A stretch of 64,000 bases of DNA from Agelas oroides. Lineage: Eukaryota > Porifera > Demospongiae > Agelasida > Agelasidae. The notes beneath the pieces were generated by a model, which saw nothing but the letters and a program-made list of their open reading frames with translations, was not told the DNA's origin and searched no databases. The position numbers were made by a program, and so were the translations under genes. Position 1 is the first letter of the stretch; every line of letters starts with the position of its first letter. Shown piece after piece: positions 26,258 through 36,975 of the stretch. The DNA is taken from the NCBI GenBank assembly GCA_949130485.1, contig OX422185.1:16185011-16249010 (forward strand), given 5' to 3'.

Positions 26258-26341
26258 ATGGCCAAGTGTGAAGTTATCGATCTAACTCTGTCTGATAGTA
26301 ACTCTGATAGTGATTCATCCAAGCGAAGAAAGCCAAAGTAG
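26258..26341 (+). CDS. Short acidic ORF with SUMO-interaction-like motif and basic tail, copy 2
   Basis: The ORF has 27 codons from ATG 26258 and is the counterpart of 4498. It starts MAKCEVIDLTLSDSNSDSDS and ends SKRRKPK. VIDLT plus the Ser/Asp run matches the shape of a SUMO-interacting motif. The basic end resembles a nuclear localisation signal, so this frame looks like the ancestral one and copy 1 the frameshifted one. It could be the first exon of a gene carried by an old element, or a pseudogene fragment. The protein is too short to assign. Confidence 0.35.
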   Translation: MAKCEVIDLTLSDSNSDSDSSKRRKPK

Positions 26342-26674
26342 AGCCCAAGTCCCTCTTTTGCTGAGATATAGGTATGCCTACCTGTAAGGAGAGATTATTT
26401 TACAGGACTCATGCACGTACGTAGAAATGTACTGTAGTCTCGCAAAGTCAGGCAGACTCATTTGCATTGCAAGAAACCTCAGTGAGGGGGAAACGATTTA
26501 CGGGCTCTAGTGGAAAGACGTCTCTAGATCTGTCAAAATGTTTTCAAGGATAGGCTGCTGGGCCTACGGAAGATGGCTGTGCTGTTACACGAAGTAGCTG
26601 CTGGGAAGCTACCATTCATCATGACTTCCTGCATCATTTCTGTATAATTTCCTGTGTGAAACCACATTACTTCC

Positions 26675-28568
26675 GTTCTGCGTTCCTGCGTTCTGGCTTT
26701 CACAGTTGCCCGTATTTTAATACAATACCTTTATTATATTGTGTAAACACTGTCTGAACATGAAATTATGAGCTACCTATCATGAATATGTGTGTTCAGT
26801 TCACAATATTGTGCTACATGGCTGTAGACAACTTTTGACTTTAGAGGTGCTTAATGTTAGACTTTCATTTTAGGTTGTCAATGTGCTGTGCACTGTGGAC
26901 ACAGCCATCTAGCAGGTCTGGGAGCAAGCTACCCGAGGAATATTTTTTTTACAAATGGGTGTTTCAAGAATGATTATCGAGCACCCTTTGATTGAGGCAG
27001 TGGTTAATATGCACAAAATGAAAAATGAAACTACACAAATTTTCAAAAATAGACTGGTGGTTAAAATTTCTCAAACAAATTCAATAGCCATAGCTGTTAT
27101 GTCAAGCTTGTCTGTCTCATCACTGTGAACTAGACTTGCATGCCAGCTGTGATTTACACCATTTCACTCTTGTCTGGTGCATAGTATTCCTCAGGCATGT
27201 CTTCAAATGTCTCAGCGCAATGACCGACCTCTCACTAATAACGCTAGTGGCATACATGATAAGAATCAACTTAGCAAAATGCACCACTACCCCTCAAGAA
27301 CGCAGTCGAATAATTGGAACATGATACCTAGGGCATGGCCTAAGCGTGGTCGAGATTGACAATCAGTGTGAAAGTGTAAAAAATCAGCTGGGAAGGTAGC
27401 AACACTAGATAATCCACATCATTTATCTTCTATCCAGAACAGTAGCACTAGTTCATGTCTTACACTAGACACAGATGACAAATGTTTTGGGGGTGCTTAG
27501 CACCTACTTACTTGTCTATGGCCTTGGGCTGACATTTTGTTAATGTAAATGGCACTCAGGGGCATTAAGGACTGGGTCTGTGGCTTTTGAGCCTACATTA
27601 TGGCAAAATTTGGATCAACTTTATGACAAGGGAAGAAGCTTGACATAATTGTTTACTGTTGTTACGTGTAACCCCACCCTTAATGTTTACTGTGACGTCA
27701 TTTCAGGCCACGCCCATAAACAGCTTAGCTGTACCAAGCCCCTCCCTCGGGGTATATCAGTACAATAAACTTCGTATGAGGACTTTTTGCGAACAAAATT
27801 TCACGATTGTTTCTGCACCATTACGTTCTATTTCAGCTGGCTCAACTTTTTATCCGTGGGGATAGTGGATATCTCTTTCCAAAGCGCTGGAACTGGCAAA
27901 TATGCCACACCCACCAGGCATTTAAACTTCCTCTTCGCACCTTTAGCGGTAAGCTACGAACTTTTCCCACGGTGAAATCAAAGACAATTGGATTTCTTCT
28001 CGATCTAACCCAACAGTATACTCCAGTTCTCTTCGCAAAAACTCCTCGTGAGTTACTTCCGGAAAAAGAGCTGCTAAGCGGCCATTATGCAGCTTATTCG
28101 GAGGTAGCTGGCACGTGCTACACTACACGGTGCATGTGACTCCACTCTGTGCGCTTTGAAAGTTGCTGAAAGCGCTTGGCAGAACGACTTCTAGTGTTAC
28201 AGACGTGCGTCTCACATCACGCTTTAGCCGAAAAAAGTAAGGACAAGACTGAGCGTTGTTGTAAGGACCAGTACAAGCCTAAGCCGATCCTTCGGTACCA
28301 TACAGCCAAGGTGCATAATTGCATTCCAAGGTCCCGCATTGTTTACATAGATACAACCGGCTTCCTGTTTGTGGTGTGATAACGCCCGCCCCAGGGGTAA
28401 TTTAGGCAGCGCGCGCAAAACAGCTGGACCCAGTCCTTAATGCGCCTGAGCAACAGCTATGCTAGCAACCATTTGTACCACAATGTATGGGTTACAAATG
28501 GTTGAATTTAGTTCGCTGGTTGATCCAGAATAGCTGTAGCATGAATAAAGAGTAAATGAACACAAAGC
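26675..28568. mobile_element. 1.9-kb insertion present in copy 2 only
   Basis: The flanks ACTTCCGT (to 26674) and CATGGGGCCTTTACCC (from 28570) are contiguous in copy 1 at 4907/4910, so this block is inserted in copy 2 or deleted from copy 1. The first 40 bp (GTTCCTGCGTTCTGGCTTTC ACAGTTGCCC) resemble the reverse complement of sequence at 25830-25870. The interior holds an 896-bp inverted-repeat element at 27555-28450. No transposase is recognised. Confidence 0.7.
27555..28450. mobile_element. Inverted-repeat element with CTCAGG(G/C)GCATTAAGGACTGGGTC ends
   Basis: The left CTCAGGGGCATTAAGGACTG and the right CAGTCCTTAATGCGCCTGAG are inverted repeats with one mismatch. It contains GC-richer sequence, including CAGGCCACGCCCATAAAC and a 110-codon open frame (27807-28139) with no family that I recognise. 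No convincing target duplication is visible, so the family is left open (the CAGGGGC-like end recalls hAT). Confidence 0.65.
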
Positions 28569-28621
28569 GTCATGGGGCCTTTACCCAGGCAAAACTATCA
28601 ACATAAGGTAGATACAAGATA

Positions 28622-28865
28622 TAGTAGGAAGTCACTTATCCAAACTTTCGTCAGTTATCCAAATCTTCACTTATCCGAACCCCCAAAGTAGTGATCTTGA
28701 CAGACACTTTGCAAAGTAGTGATCTTGACAGACACTTTGCTGTGCATTAAATGGAAAGCACTCCACTTTGTATACAAATAGTATTGTTTCACTCAGTCCA
28801 AACATTTCAGTTATTTGAACACCCTTGGTCCCAGCATGTTTGGATAAGTGACTTCTTACCATATC
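28622..28865. mobile_element. Small TIR element, pogo/mariner-like, copy 2 counterpart of 4961
   Basis: It has the same GTCACTTATCC ... GGATAAGTGAC ends as at 4961-5175. It differs by a perfect 28-bp tandem duplication inside (28685-28712 and 28713-28740, unit starting AAAGTAGTGATCTTGACA). Confidence 0.65.
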
Positions 28866-29370
28866 AGCTAGCTTGGTCTTCACATCAAGTTCCACAAGTG
28901 CTTTTAGTGTTCTCAAACATACGTTATTGAACTGGATAATACAGTAACTTATTGGCAAGAACAGGAAGAGTGTACTCACAATATAACACACATACACAGA
29001 CTAACACATGGGATGTGTGCAACCATGGAAACACTGGTCTTGATATAACTAACCACAAGCCCACAAGCACACTTCACTATATATACACAGTTTACACAGT
29101 GCAGTGGTCACAAACACAGGGACAGGAAATGACACAGTTGTTGTCCCAAAACATTTGGTGACACAAATACATACATACTGTACTCACCCATTGTTAAGTG
29201 CTTATATTTCTATAGGAAGGAAATGAGTGCCCAACAGCAAAATGTGTGCCTAACAGTGAGATGTATTGTGTGCTTTATTTAGAGTACTGCATGCAAACCA
29301 ACCCTTAACAGCAAACATGCGCTTATAAACAGAATGCACTTAACAATGTGAGTATAGTATGCATATAGAT

Positions 29371-29425
29371 GCACACACACAGACACACATACACACACAC
29401 ACACACACATATACACATACACAAT
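29371..29425. repeat. CA microsatellite
   Basis: An (AC)n tract with AGAC and ATAC interruptions, positionally equivalent to 6187-6265 and 35240-35280. Confidence 0.85.
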
Positions 29426-29488
29426 CACGCATGCCAATTAACACATACTATAACGGATGAATACTGTATGGAAGAACATTTTATCTGG

Positions 29489-30418
29489 GGGTTAAAGGCG
29501 TCAGGGATGTATACTTCGACTGAAGGGAGTATATTGCTGAGTCAGGGGTGTATATTTTGGCAATTAGTGGTTTAGTGAGTGTATATAGCAGCACAGTATG
29601 CAGAATTTTTCAAATATCACAACTGCAGTAGAAGCATTTATACTTAGACATGCATGGCTTGGTCTTTGAGACAAGCATATGACTACTGGCAGGATCAACC
29701 AGGTAACTATCATGCGGCAACTGCATTGCCCACGACCTCTGCTCTCAGGCAGAAAGTCGGTGCCCACACAGGTCAGAGAAATATTTTGTTGCAATGGAAG
29801 GGCCAATTCCCCCCGGTCCTCACTAGGAGCTGAGCCACTGCCAGAACTATAGAGCTCCCATACTGTACTCAATGGTAGTACAACAGCCAAAGAATCACAC
29901 GATTATTCATGCAACTACACAATGCTTACTTGGTGTGTTGAACCAAGCACGGCTGGACAGACGCTACTGGTTCCTGGCAGCTAGCCACTACACTGATGGA
30001 TGCCAACTAAATTTCTGACTCACCAGGCATTTGATCCATGAATAACACAAGGACCAGTTTGTATTCGATGAGTCGTTGCCACTACTGCCAGCGAAACTGC
30101 GAGGCTGGGCATCCTACTGTCAGCTCGAATCATTGTTTCATGATCGCCAGCTTCCAAGAGCAGCTAGGTAGAAGGCTAGGTTCCAATCGGCATCATGGCC
30201 AAGTGCCAGTAGTATCTTGGTTTCAATTCAACACGAGCGAAAGGCCCTTTATTGTGGCACATGGTTTGACTGCAGAGATGTTTTGGGGGTGCTTTAGTGG
30301 CTGAGGCATACTTAAAACTCATCCTTTTCCAGCCAAAAAGCAGCAGCAATGGACAACGACATTAGTCTCATCAATTCAAAATTCAAAAATGGAATACCGG
30401 AAACGGAACCACTTATGT
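29489..30418. other. Unmatched intron stretch; possible retroelement scrap
   Basis: This stretch is found only in copy 2. A plus-strand frame at 30038-30304 (88 codons) ends FIVAHGLTAEMFWGCFSG, which vaguely recalls the end of a retrotransposon aspartic protease, but no DTG motif is visible. A minus-strand frame (29564-29890) is not recognised. No gene is claimed. Confidence 0.25.
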
Positions 30419-31150
30419 AATCTGCCCACGCATTATATATTATATAAGGTGATATATATAGTGAATCATACTACTGTCAACTTTGGTCATTATAAGTTTG
30501 CAGTTAGATATATCCCTCACCTTTGGCTTGGGGTATATCTACTGCAAACTTCCTCTGACCTCGGTCTCGGGTAGTATATTCACCTCCTTACTATATAGTT
30601 TATATGTAACATATACATATATACATTCCCAGTGGTAACACTACTACTCTTGTCTTATGTATTCTGCCCACGCATTATATCTATGGCAGTCCTGAATAGA
30701 ATTCGAATATTATTCACTTGCGTATTTCAAGCGCATCACTGAGTTTGACGTGCTGTAGCGCTAAGCTTCCTGTAGGGGCGGGGCTCATACGTGCCTCGTA
30801 GATGTATCAGATATTCATGCATTTACATAGCGCGTATTAACACTGCCCTTAGCGGAAGTTCAGCACTATAGCGCGTCAAACTTGGTGATGCAATCGAAAT
30901 ACGCAACGGAATAATATTCAATTTCTATCCAGGACTGCCACATATTATACAAGGTGATATAATATAGTGAATCATACTACTGTCGACTTTGGTCATAAGT
31001 TTGCAGTTAGGTATATCCCTCACCTTTGGCTTAGGATATATCTACTGCAAACTTCCTCTGACCGCGGTCTCGGGTAGTATATTCACCATATACACCTCCT
31101 TACTATATAGTTTATATGTAACATATACATATATACATTCCCAGTGGTAA
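30419..31150. repeat. Local duplication of an approximately 240-bp AT-rich segment, second copy split by an element
   Basis: 30419-30657 (TCTGCCCACGCATTATAT... to ...ACTACTACTCTTG) recurs from 30662 to about 31173 with the same landmarks (AGTGAATCATACTACTGTC, CGGGTAGTATATTCACC, TATATACATTCCCAGTGG). The second copy is interrupted after GCATTATAT by the element at 30682-30942. Confidence 0.8.
30682..30942. mobile_element. TIR element with ATGGCAGTCCTG(A/G)ATAGAA ends
   Basis: The left TATGGCAGTCCTGAATAGAA and the right TTTCTATCCAGGACTGCCAC extend into longer inverted repeats containing GAATATTATTC and GCGTATTTC, with ends meeting around AGTTTGACG. It is about 260 bp with no ORF. Decayed relatives are near 21890-21955 and 56220-56295. 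Confidence 0.75.
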
Positions 31151-31284
31151 CACTACTGCTCTTGCCTATAGTTTCACATTCAGCCTGACTGAACTGATCG
31201 TGCATGAGCTGCTTTTACTTATGGTTGTAGCTAGTCACACAATAAAACATGTTTATGTGTGTTTTCTTGTACTTTCATTCACAG

Positions 31285-31368
31285 TCTTGCAGAAAATCGA
31301 ATAGGACCTGAGGGAGTTCAACATCTCCAAACAGCTTTGGAGAAAATGGTCAATCTTCAGAAGTTATA
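31285..31368 (+). CDS. LRR exon 4 of 7
   Basis: This is an 84-bp symmetric phase-2 exon with acceptor TTTCATTCACAG and donor GTGAGT. It encodes an RI-type LRR beginning LAENRIGPEGVQHLQTAL and ending KMVNLQKL. The last two bases TA join to T of the next exon to give Tyr before the following leucine. It lies at the position in duplicated unit copy 2 that exon 7737 holds in copy 1, and the 150 bp before both exons are alike. The protein sequence has diverged much more than the surrounding intron, especially in the variable residues after LxxN. Confidence 0.85.
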
Positions 31369-33359
31369 GTGAGTTGTCCTATCTACAACCACAGTGTGGT
31401 CGTGACATACATAGCTACACTGTAACTACATAGTACATCTAACAATGTGTGGAATACAAGCTGTGGAGCGTAAACACAAGGTAAACACCAGCATGTATAT
31501 GTTGTGAACCGATCACAAACAGTTTGAAAGCTGGCCAAAGAACTTGAAAGCTGGTTGAATGGTTTACAAGCAGCCTGAATGGCATGAAAGCTGGCATGAT
31601 AGCTGTATACGGATGGAACACCTATCATGTGAATGACATGTGGTGGACGCAAGGTGGATGCAAGGTGGATGTGGGGGGGAGGAGGGGAGTAGTCCACATT
31701 CAAATAATGTAATAGACTTCATCGAGTGCTTGAGCAATAGCCAGGACCCAAGATATTCACAAGATTGACAGTACCCAACTTTACCGGTAAGAACCTCACT
31801 CCATGGTTTATTGCACACGAATTTATAGTTGGGACCGCCCCCCCATGTCCATTTTCAGATTTGATGTCAGAAAAGTGTAAGTGCCACGTAGGTACTAATT
31901 GCAAAATGAAGAGCGAATACAGCCTCATGTGTAACCCACTATCATTAAACAATTGTGAATGGTCTGTAAAAACAGTCATTTCTTCAATGCCAGCATAAGA
32001 AATGGAGAGTGGTCAGTAACTTGTGTAATTCTGGGACACAGTGATAGGAAATGGGCTATTGTTGAAAACATGTTGGTTGCTAGGGTATGCGTTCTGTGGT
32101 CCTGCAGTGTGTATATGTCCAATGTTTACTTATAGCAAGATAATTGTTACAGCTGCCAATGACGAACCAATTTATTGTCCTAGCGACATCCTTTTGTGTT
32201 CATGGCTGAGTTTAGGTAATATATCATACGCAGGAAAGTACAGACAGTTCTGAAGCTTTGGCACCAAAAGTACATGCACAGTCACGTCTGATTGTGTACA
32301 GAGGTCATATCTACCACTTGTCGAAACATATGAAGGTGATTGAGTCACAGGAAGATGATCAGTGCACTGGTCCGACTAACATGGATATACTTCTGGGAGT
32401 TTATTTGCAAAGTGAAAGTCCTCTTGTAACATTGAGATGAAGTGCAGATAAATCAAGCAGTTTCAACCACGTTTTTGTAAGGCTATAACTGTTAATGGAA
32501 TTCTGTTTGTGGCTGGCTGGTGGGCCAATTTAATGTGAGTAGCTATTAGCATGTATAGACAATGGGGCTCTACACAAGGATGTTCTAATTAGAGTGCAGA
32601 CACTTGTTTTGTGGCACACTTGCCCTCAGGCTACTACTTTTCTGATCCCTTTCAGTCAGTACAGGTCTCAAATAGCTTTCATTTTTATATTTTGTTGGAA
32701 CAGTCTCTGACCAGATATATCTATGTAAATGGCAAATGGGATGGAACTGGGAATGTGCACAGTCGTGTGTAACTGGCGCTGCTCAATCTAGGTTGAACTA
32801 CCTAGTGTATCCCTAGGGTTGCAATCTCACCAACAAACATGTGATGGCAGAAGTTAGTGCTTGATCCTAGCTTTCACAACCATAGTAGGACTCTTTCTGA
32901 GCATCCACTTTCCATTCGTATTCAATATCAACTGCAATGTGCGTAGAGGTTGGTACTAGTCTGTTAGTGTAGTGACATGAATGCAATGTACAGCGACTCT
33001 CTGGAAGGGCCAGACAGGAAGCAGTCAGTCAGGGGCTGAACCCCTCACCAGTTTTCACATGGTCGTGTGACCTTCCTTGACTTTCATTGGAGATCAAGGA
33101 ATGTCATGCAATCAGTGATCCTGTGAAAATTAGTGAGAAGTTGAGTAGGACATACTTGTGACATATTGTTTTCTGTCTGCCCTTCCAAAGAACCGCTGTA
33201 CAATGCATTTATGTCACTATATGCTAACCAACTAGCACCGACTTCCACACTCAGTGCACTTGATCTCCATTGTGGCACAACACCAGGGAAACTGGATGCT
33301 TTAGAAAGGGGTCTACAAACCAAATACATGTGTAAGCTTGTGATAATAACTGACCTTTA
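31369..33359 (+). other. Intron 4, first part
   Basis: Contains short degenerate tandem repeats at 31525-31590 (GAAAGCTGG words) and 31640-31680 (GGTGGATGCAA words). Bases 32041-32160 are distantly related to 14450-14600 (GTGATAGGAAAT, TTGGTTGCTA). I see no gene in 32160-33360. Confidence 0.5.
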
Positions 33360-34235
33360 GTCTTGTGCTGACTGGTGGCACTCGTTCAATGAGTAGTTGC
33401 AGCATTTGCCTTGATGAGGTATCTACATAATAAAGTGCAGAACAATCACAAAAGCTCAATCTCCTCTTCAATCACTATAGCTGATCTACATGTAGCTCCT
33501 ACAATCTTCATTTTGTGAGGAAGTATGGGAGGAGTTTTCAATAACTATTTATATACCCCTCAGTTAGCGGTACGAAATTAGAAACATGAGAGTATCCTTT
33601 TAATTTTAAAAGACACCTGTTTAGCTACACTGTAAGGTTTGCTACTAATAAACTTTGACCTGTATATGGACCCAACCATAACATCTGGGTCTGGTGTACA
33701 AGTACCTTATTTTCTAGGTACCCTGCATTACACTTTATATCACATGTTTCCATTGCAGCACACAAGCATATTAGTATATGCATAATAATGCCAACTAATC
33801 AACCATTCTCCCTGAATAAGAAAGGCAGGTGCACTGATGCTATACCAAGTCAGTCACTGTGCAAGACACGTTTCAGCCAATACCAGGCATATGCACAGGG
33901 GAGTACGGGATTGTATACACATAATATGTGAATGTATATACGTACATCCGCATATGGAAGAACTTCCCCAAGATTAAGGATGGAACCTTTTAACAAGATG
34001 TGTTCAGCTGTGTTAGTGAGAAAGATGTTTTATACATGCTCGCTATTGCTTGAATGGCTGCTGGTGGAGAGAGATGTAGGATAGTGAAATCCCTAAGTAT
34101 CCCATTTTTCAAGCAATCCCAAAGTGTTCAGTTGTGGTTTTGGTTCGTATATATGGTTCAAGAAGCCACCAGAACCAGTCTTAGAAACGGTCAGTTGCAT
34201 AGTGCTCCCAAAAATACACTGGATAATACAGCAAC

Positions 34236-34844
34236 TTAAGGTTACGATGAACAACCTGTCCTATCTCAGAATTCAATAAATGCGCTTGAATGTCAGCGTT
34301 ATAACTCTAGAGTGCTTGGAGGTATTTTAGCGCTTTAAAAGCCTATGGAGACACCGATGACCAGGCTATACACAATGCTCTTTTGGTCATAACAGCTCTA
34401 GCAGCTTATAATCCACACCATCCAGAACAAAGCCTTCACATAAACTCTCTTGCATCAAATATCTGCTTACTGACGGCCCTCAAACTCACCGTTTTCGGTT
34501 ACTAGTCTCCTAGCACAAGTATCTAGGTCGAGTCGATGGCAATTTTCAAGCAGCGCTCGAAATGTAGGCGCTACATAAAATTTTGAGTAGCAGTCTTCGT
34601 AAACCACGACCAAAAAAGCCATTTTCTGACGGTTTGTCCAGAACTTTTTTGGCAAAACTTGACGAGTTGACATCGAAAATTTAGTACGGAAGGCCGTTGA
34701 GCTGTTACCTTCCGCAGAAAATAGAAATAGTTCGCTAAAATTGATGCAAAGTTAGTAACGGTAGGAATGCATTTGGACTTGCGGGTATACGTCATGATAT
34801 AATTATAAATAAGCGCGCGCACAGCTTGTTCATCGTAACCTTAA
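34236..34844. mobile_element. TTAA-flanked TIR element (piggyBac-like MITE), present only in copy 3
   Basis: TTAA at 34236-34239 and 34841-34844 flank a 601-bp element with ends GGTTACGATGAACAAC and the complement GTTCATCGTAACC. Copies 1 and 2 have the uninterrupted site (AACTTCTTGACAAGAAC at about 5261; AACTTATTGGCAAGAAC in copy 2), so the insertion is directly visible. No transposase is encoded; minus-strand open frames inside (34467-34822) are under 85 codons and not recognised. Confidence 0.85.
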
Positions 34845-35239
34845 TGACAAGAACAGAAGAGTATACTCCCAATATAACACACATACACAGACTAACACAT
34901 GGAATGTGTGCAACCATGGAAACGCTGGTCTTGATATAACTAACCACAAGCCCACAAGCACACTTCACTATATACACAGTTTACACAGTGCAGTGGTCAC
35001 AAACACAGGGACAGGAAATGACACAGTTGTTATCCAAATACATTTGGTGACACATACTGTATTCACCCCTCGTTAAGTGCACATGCTAATATAGGAAGGA
35101 AATGAGTGCCCAACAACAAAATGTGCACCTAACAGCGAGATGCATTGTGTGCTTTATTTAGAGTAATGCACGCAAACCAACACTTAACAGCGAACATGCA
35201 CTTACAAACAGAACGCACTTAACAATGTGTGTGTACAGT

Positions 35240-35280
35240 ATGCACACAGATACACACCCACACACCCACACACACACATC
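35240..35280. repeat. CA microsatellite
   Basis: An interrupted ACACACCC tract at the place equivalent to 6187 and 29371. Confidence 0.75.
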
Positions 35281-36121
35281 ATAGACGCCAAAACATGCCA
35301 ATGCATGAACACTGGATGGAGGAAATTTTAACTGGGGTTAAATTTTCTATTTTGCCATCATTTTAGTGCGTAACATAACTTGTGATTTGCCTTCTGAATG
35401 TAATGGTTACACTTCACCAGTATGTTTATAGTAGAATCCAACTAATAAGCATTAGTGAGGCGTCCTTAATTCAGGTGGTGGATAGTGTGCATATGATGTT
35501 GGAAAGTGTTGTGATTTTCAGGGGTGTCCTTTAAGAGGAAATCCACTGTATCTCAAGTTGCGATACATGTCCTTAAAAGTGACTTCATTATTTAGAACGT
35601 TTCTGTGTATGTGTGTTTGCACCGCAGCATCACCACAAATTGGAAAGCTTCTCTAGAGAATTGGAAGGCTTGTTTGTGAAGCAGATGGTTTTCATAAAGT
35701 AGCAGAAGGCTTCTTTTGAAGACGCAAAAGGCCTCGTGTACTTTCCCAAAAATAAAGGCTTTGCAGCAGTTTCCAGAGTTTTGTTCAAGCCTTTTGGAGC
35801 TGCAATTGTGGTGCAGTAGTGAAAAACGTTTCTGAAACACATCATTTGTAAAGACATGTACCATACAACCTGATAAGATAAAGACCAGCATGCAGCTCAG
35901 GCGTCTGAGTTAAACAAACCCAAGGGTCAGTGAAATACTTTCATAATAAAGAGTGCATTCTGCACTTACTAAAGGTTGTTATAAATGTTTATTTACATTC
36001 CTAGCCTCTGTAGTAACACTACTGCTCTTGCTTAGTTTCATGGTAAGGCTGACTCTAGTGATCATACTTGTCATACAATAACAAACATATCACATGTATG
36101 TACTTCTATTTACATTCACAG

Positions 36122-36205
36122 TCTCTATGGGAATGGGATAGGTGATGTTGGAGCAAGGTGTCTTTCAGCAGCAATTGAGAACATGGTCAACCTTCAAGTG
36201 TTAGA
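36122..36205 (+). CDS. LRR exon 5 of 7
   Basis: This is an 84-bp symmetric phase-2 exon with acceptor TTTACATTCACAG and donor GTAAGTTGAC, identical in form to exon 7737. It encodes an LRR beginning LYGNGIGDVGARCLSAAI and ending NMVNLQVL. Compared with exon 1 it differs at the variable positions (R to G, D to V, VAMV to AAIE), while the structural Leu/Asn/Gly positions are kept. It is the clearest paralogous exon pair in the window with matching flanking introns. Confidence 0.85.
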
Positions 36206-36345
36206 GTAAGTTGACATAGCTACACTGAAGTGCATCCTGACCTACACATTTTAACTACATATATTCAAGGTTGTGTTAATAGCGATACGTGGATGTCCAT
36301 CTTTGTAAGTTAACAACCTGCTACAAGGGAGTGCATCCTGACCTA

Positions 36346-36799
36346 CATAGCAGGGGCAGTGGAAGGTACTTGAGATTGGGGGGGCACCAATGATGGTGTG
36401 TACGTAAAATTTTTTTAAATTGGGCGCTCTGAGATCACTTCTGAGGCCATATTTGTACCCAAATGCCACTAATCCAACTAGAGTACATGGCGGGAGTAAT
36501 ACCGCCATTCGCCACGATACACGTCAGTCGTCATGAGGCGTTTCAGTGACTATAGTCGACCTGGTACGTGTCGGGCCTGATGAGGTGGGCATCTTATAGA
36601 TGAATTGACGACCTGGACAAGAACAGTTTCTACTTTGTCCTTCACTTAGAAACTAGTTCTGTGATTGCCCACCGCAAAAGCGGTCACAAAGGTCACCACA
36701 CTTAACAGCTTGAAGGGGGGGGGGCACTATGCAGCAAAATCTCTTCAAGGGGGGGGGGGGGGGGGGTGGGGGCACCCCGGTTCCGCCGCCTATGCATAG
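36346..36799. mobile_element. TIR element with long G tracts, present only in copy 3
   Basis: The element (about 36351-36794) starts CAGGGGCAGTGGAA and ends TTCCGCCGCCTATG, imperfect inverted repeats. CATAG flanks both sides. In copy 1 the site (ACCTACACAGTCATATT, about 7944-7960) is uninterrupted. It contains G runs of 10 (36715-36724) and 18 (36749-36766). An inverted relative of its left part is inside the element at 47068. Confidence 0.7.
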
Positions 36800-36914
36800 T
36801 CTATTTATATTCAAGGTTCATATATGTCCATCAATGTAACCTACATACTAGTAGCTACAACAATGGAATGTGTGCTTAAATTTTCATCAAGCATGAGGCC
36901 TACTGTAAAGTGCA

Positions 36915-36975
36915 GAATGGACTGCAAAATGGACTGCTTAATGGACTGTGCATGGAATGGACTGCAGAATGAACT
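36915..36975. repeat. Short minisatellite with AATGGACTG core
   Basis: Counterpart of 8081-8141 downstream of the paralogous LRR exon, with similar unit but different unit order. Confidence 0.65.

Larger units (their letters stand above)
22427..31400 (+). repeat. Segmental duplication, copy 2 of the LRR exon-intron unit
   Basis: It starts at the same GAGTTGTTGTTGGCTTTC as base 1 and runs to exon 31285. Blocks: 22427-26674 matches 1-4907. 26675-28568 is an insertion absent from copy 1. 28569-29488 matches 4908-6350. 29489-30418 is unmatched. 30419-31124 is a local AT-rich duplication. 31125-31284 resembles 7600-7736 just before LRR exon 1. It is intron apart from exon 31285. Open frames in 22577-23189 run through this non-coding match and are not supported as genes. 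Confidence 0.85.

Noticed and set aside
27807..28139. 110-codon frame in the CTCAGG-ended element as a transposase
   Set aside because: Too short, overlapping frames also open, and no catalytic motif or DNA-binding domain is visible.
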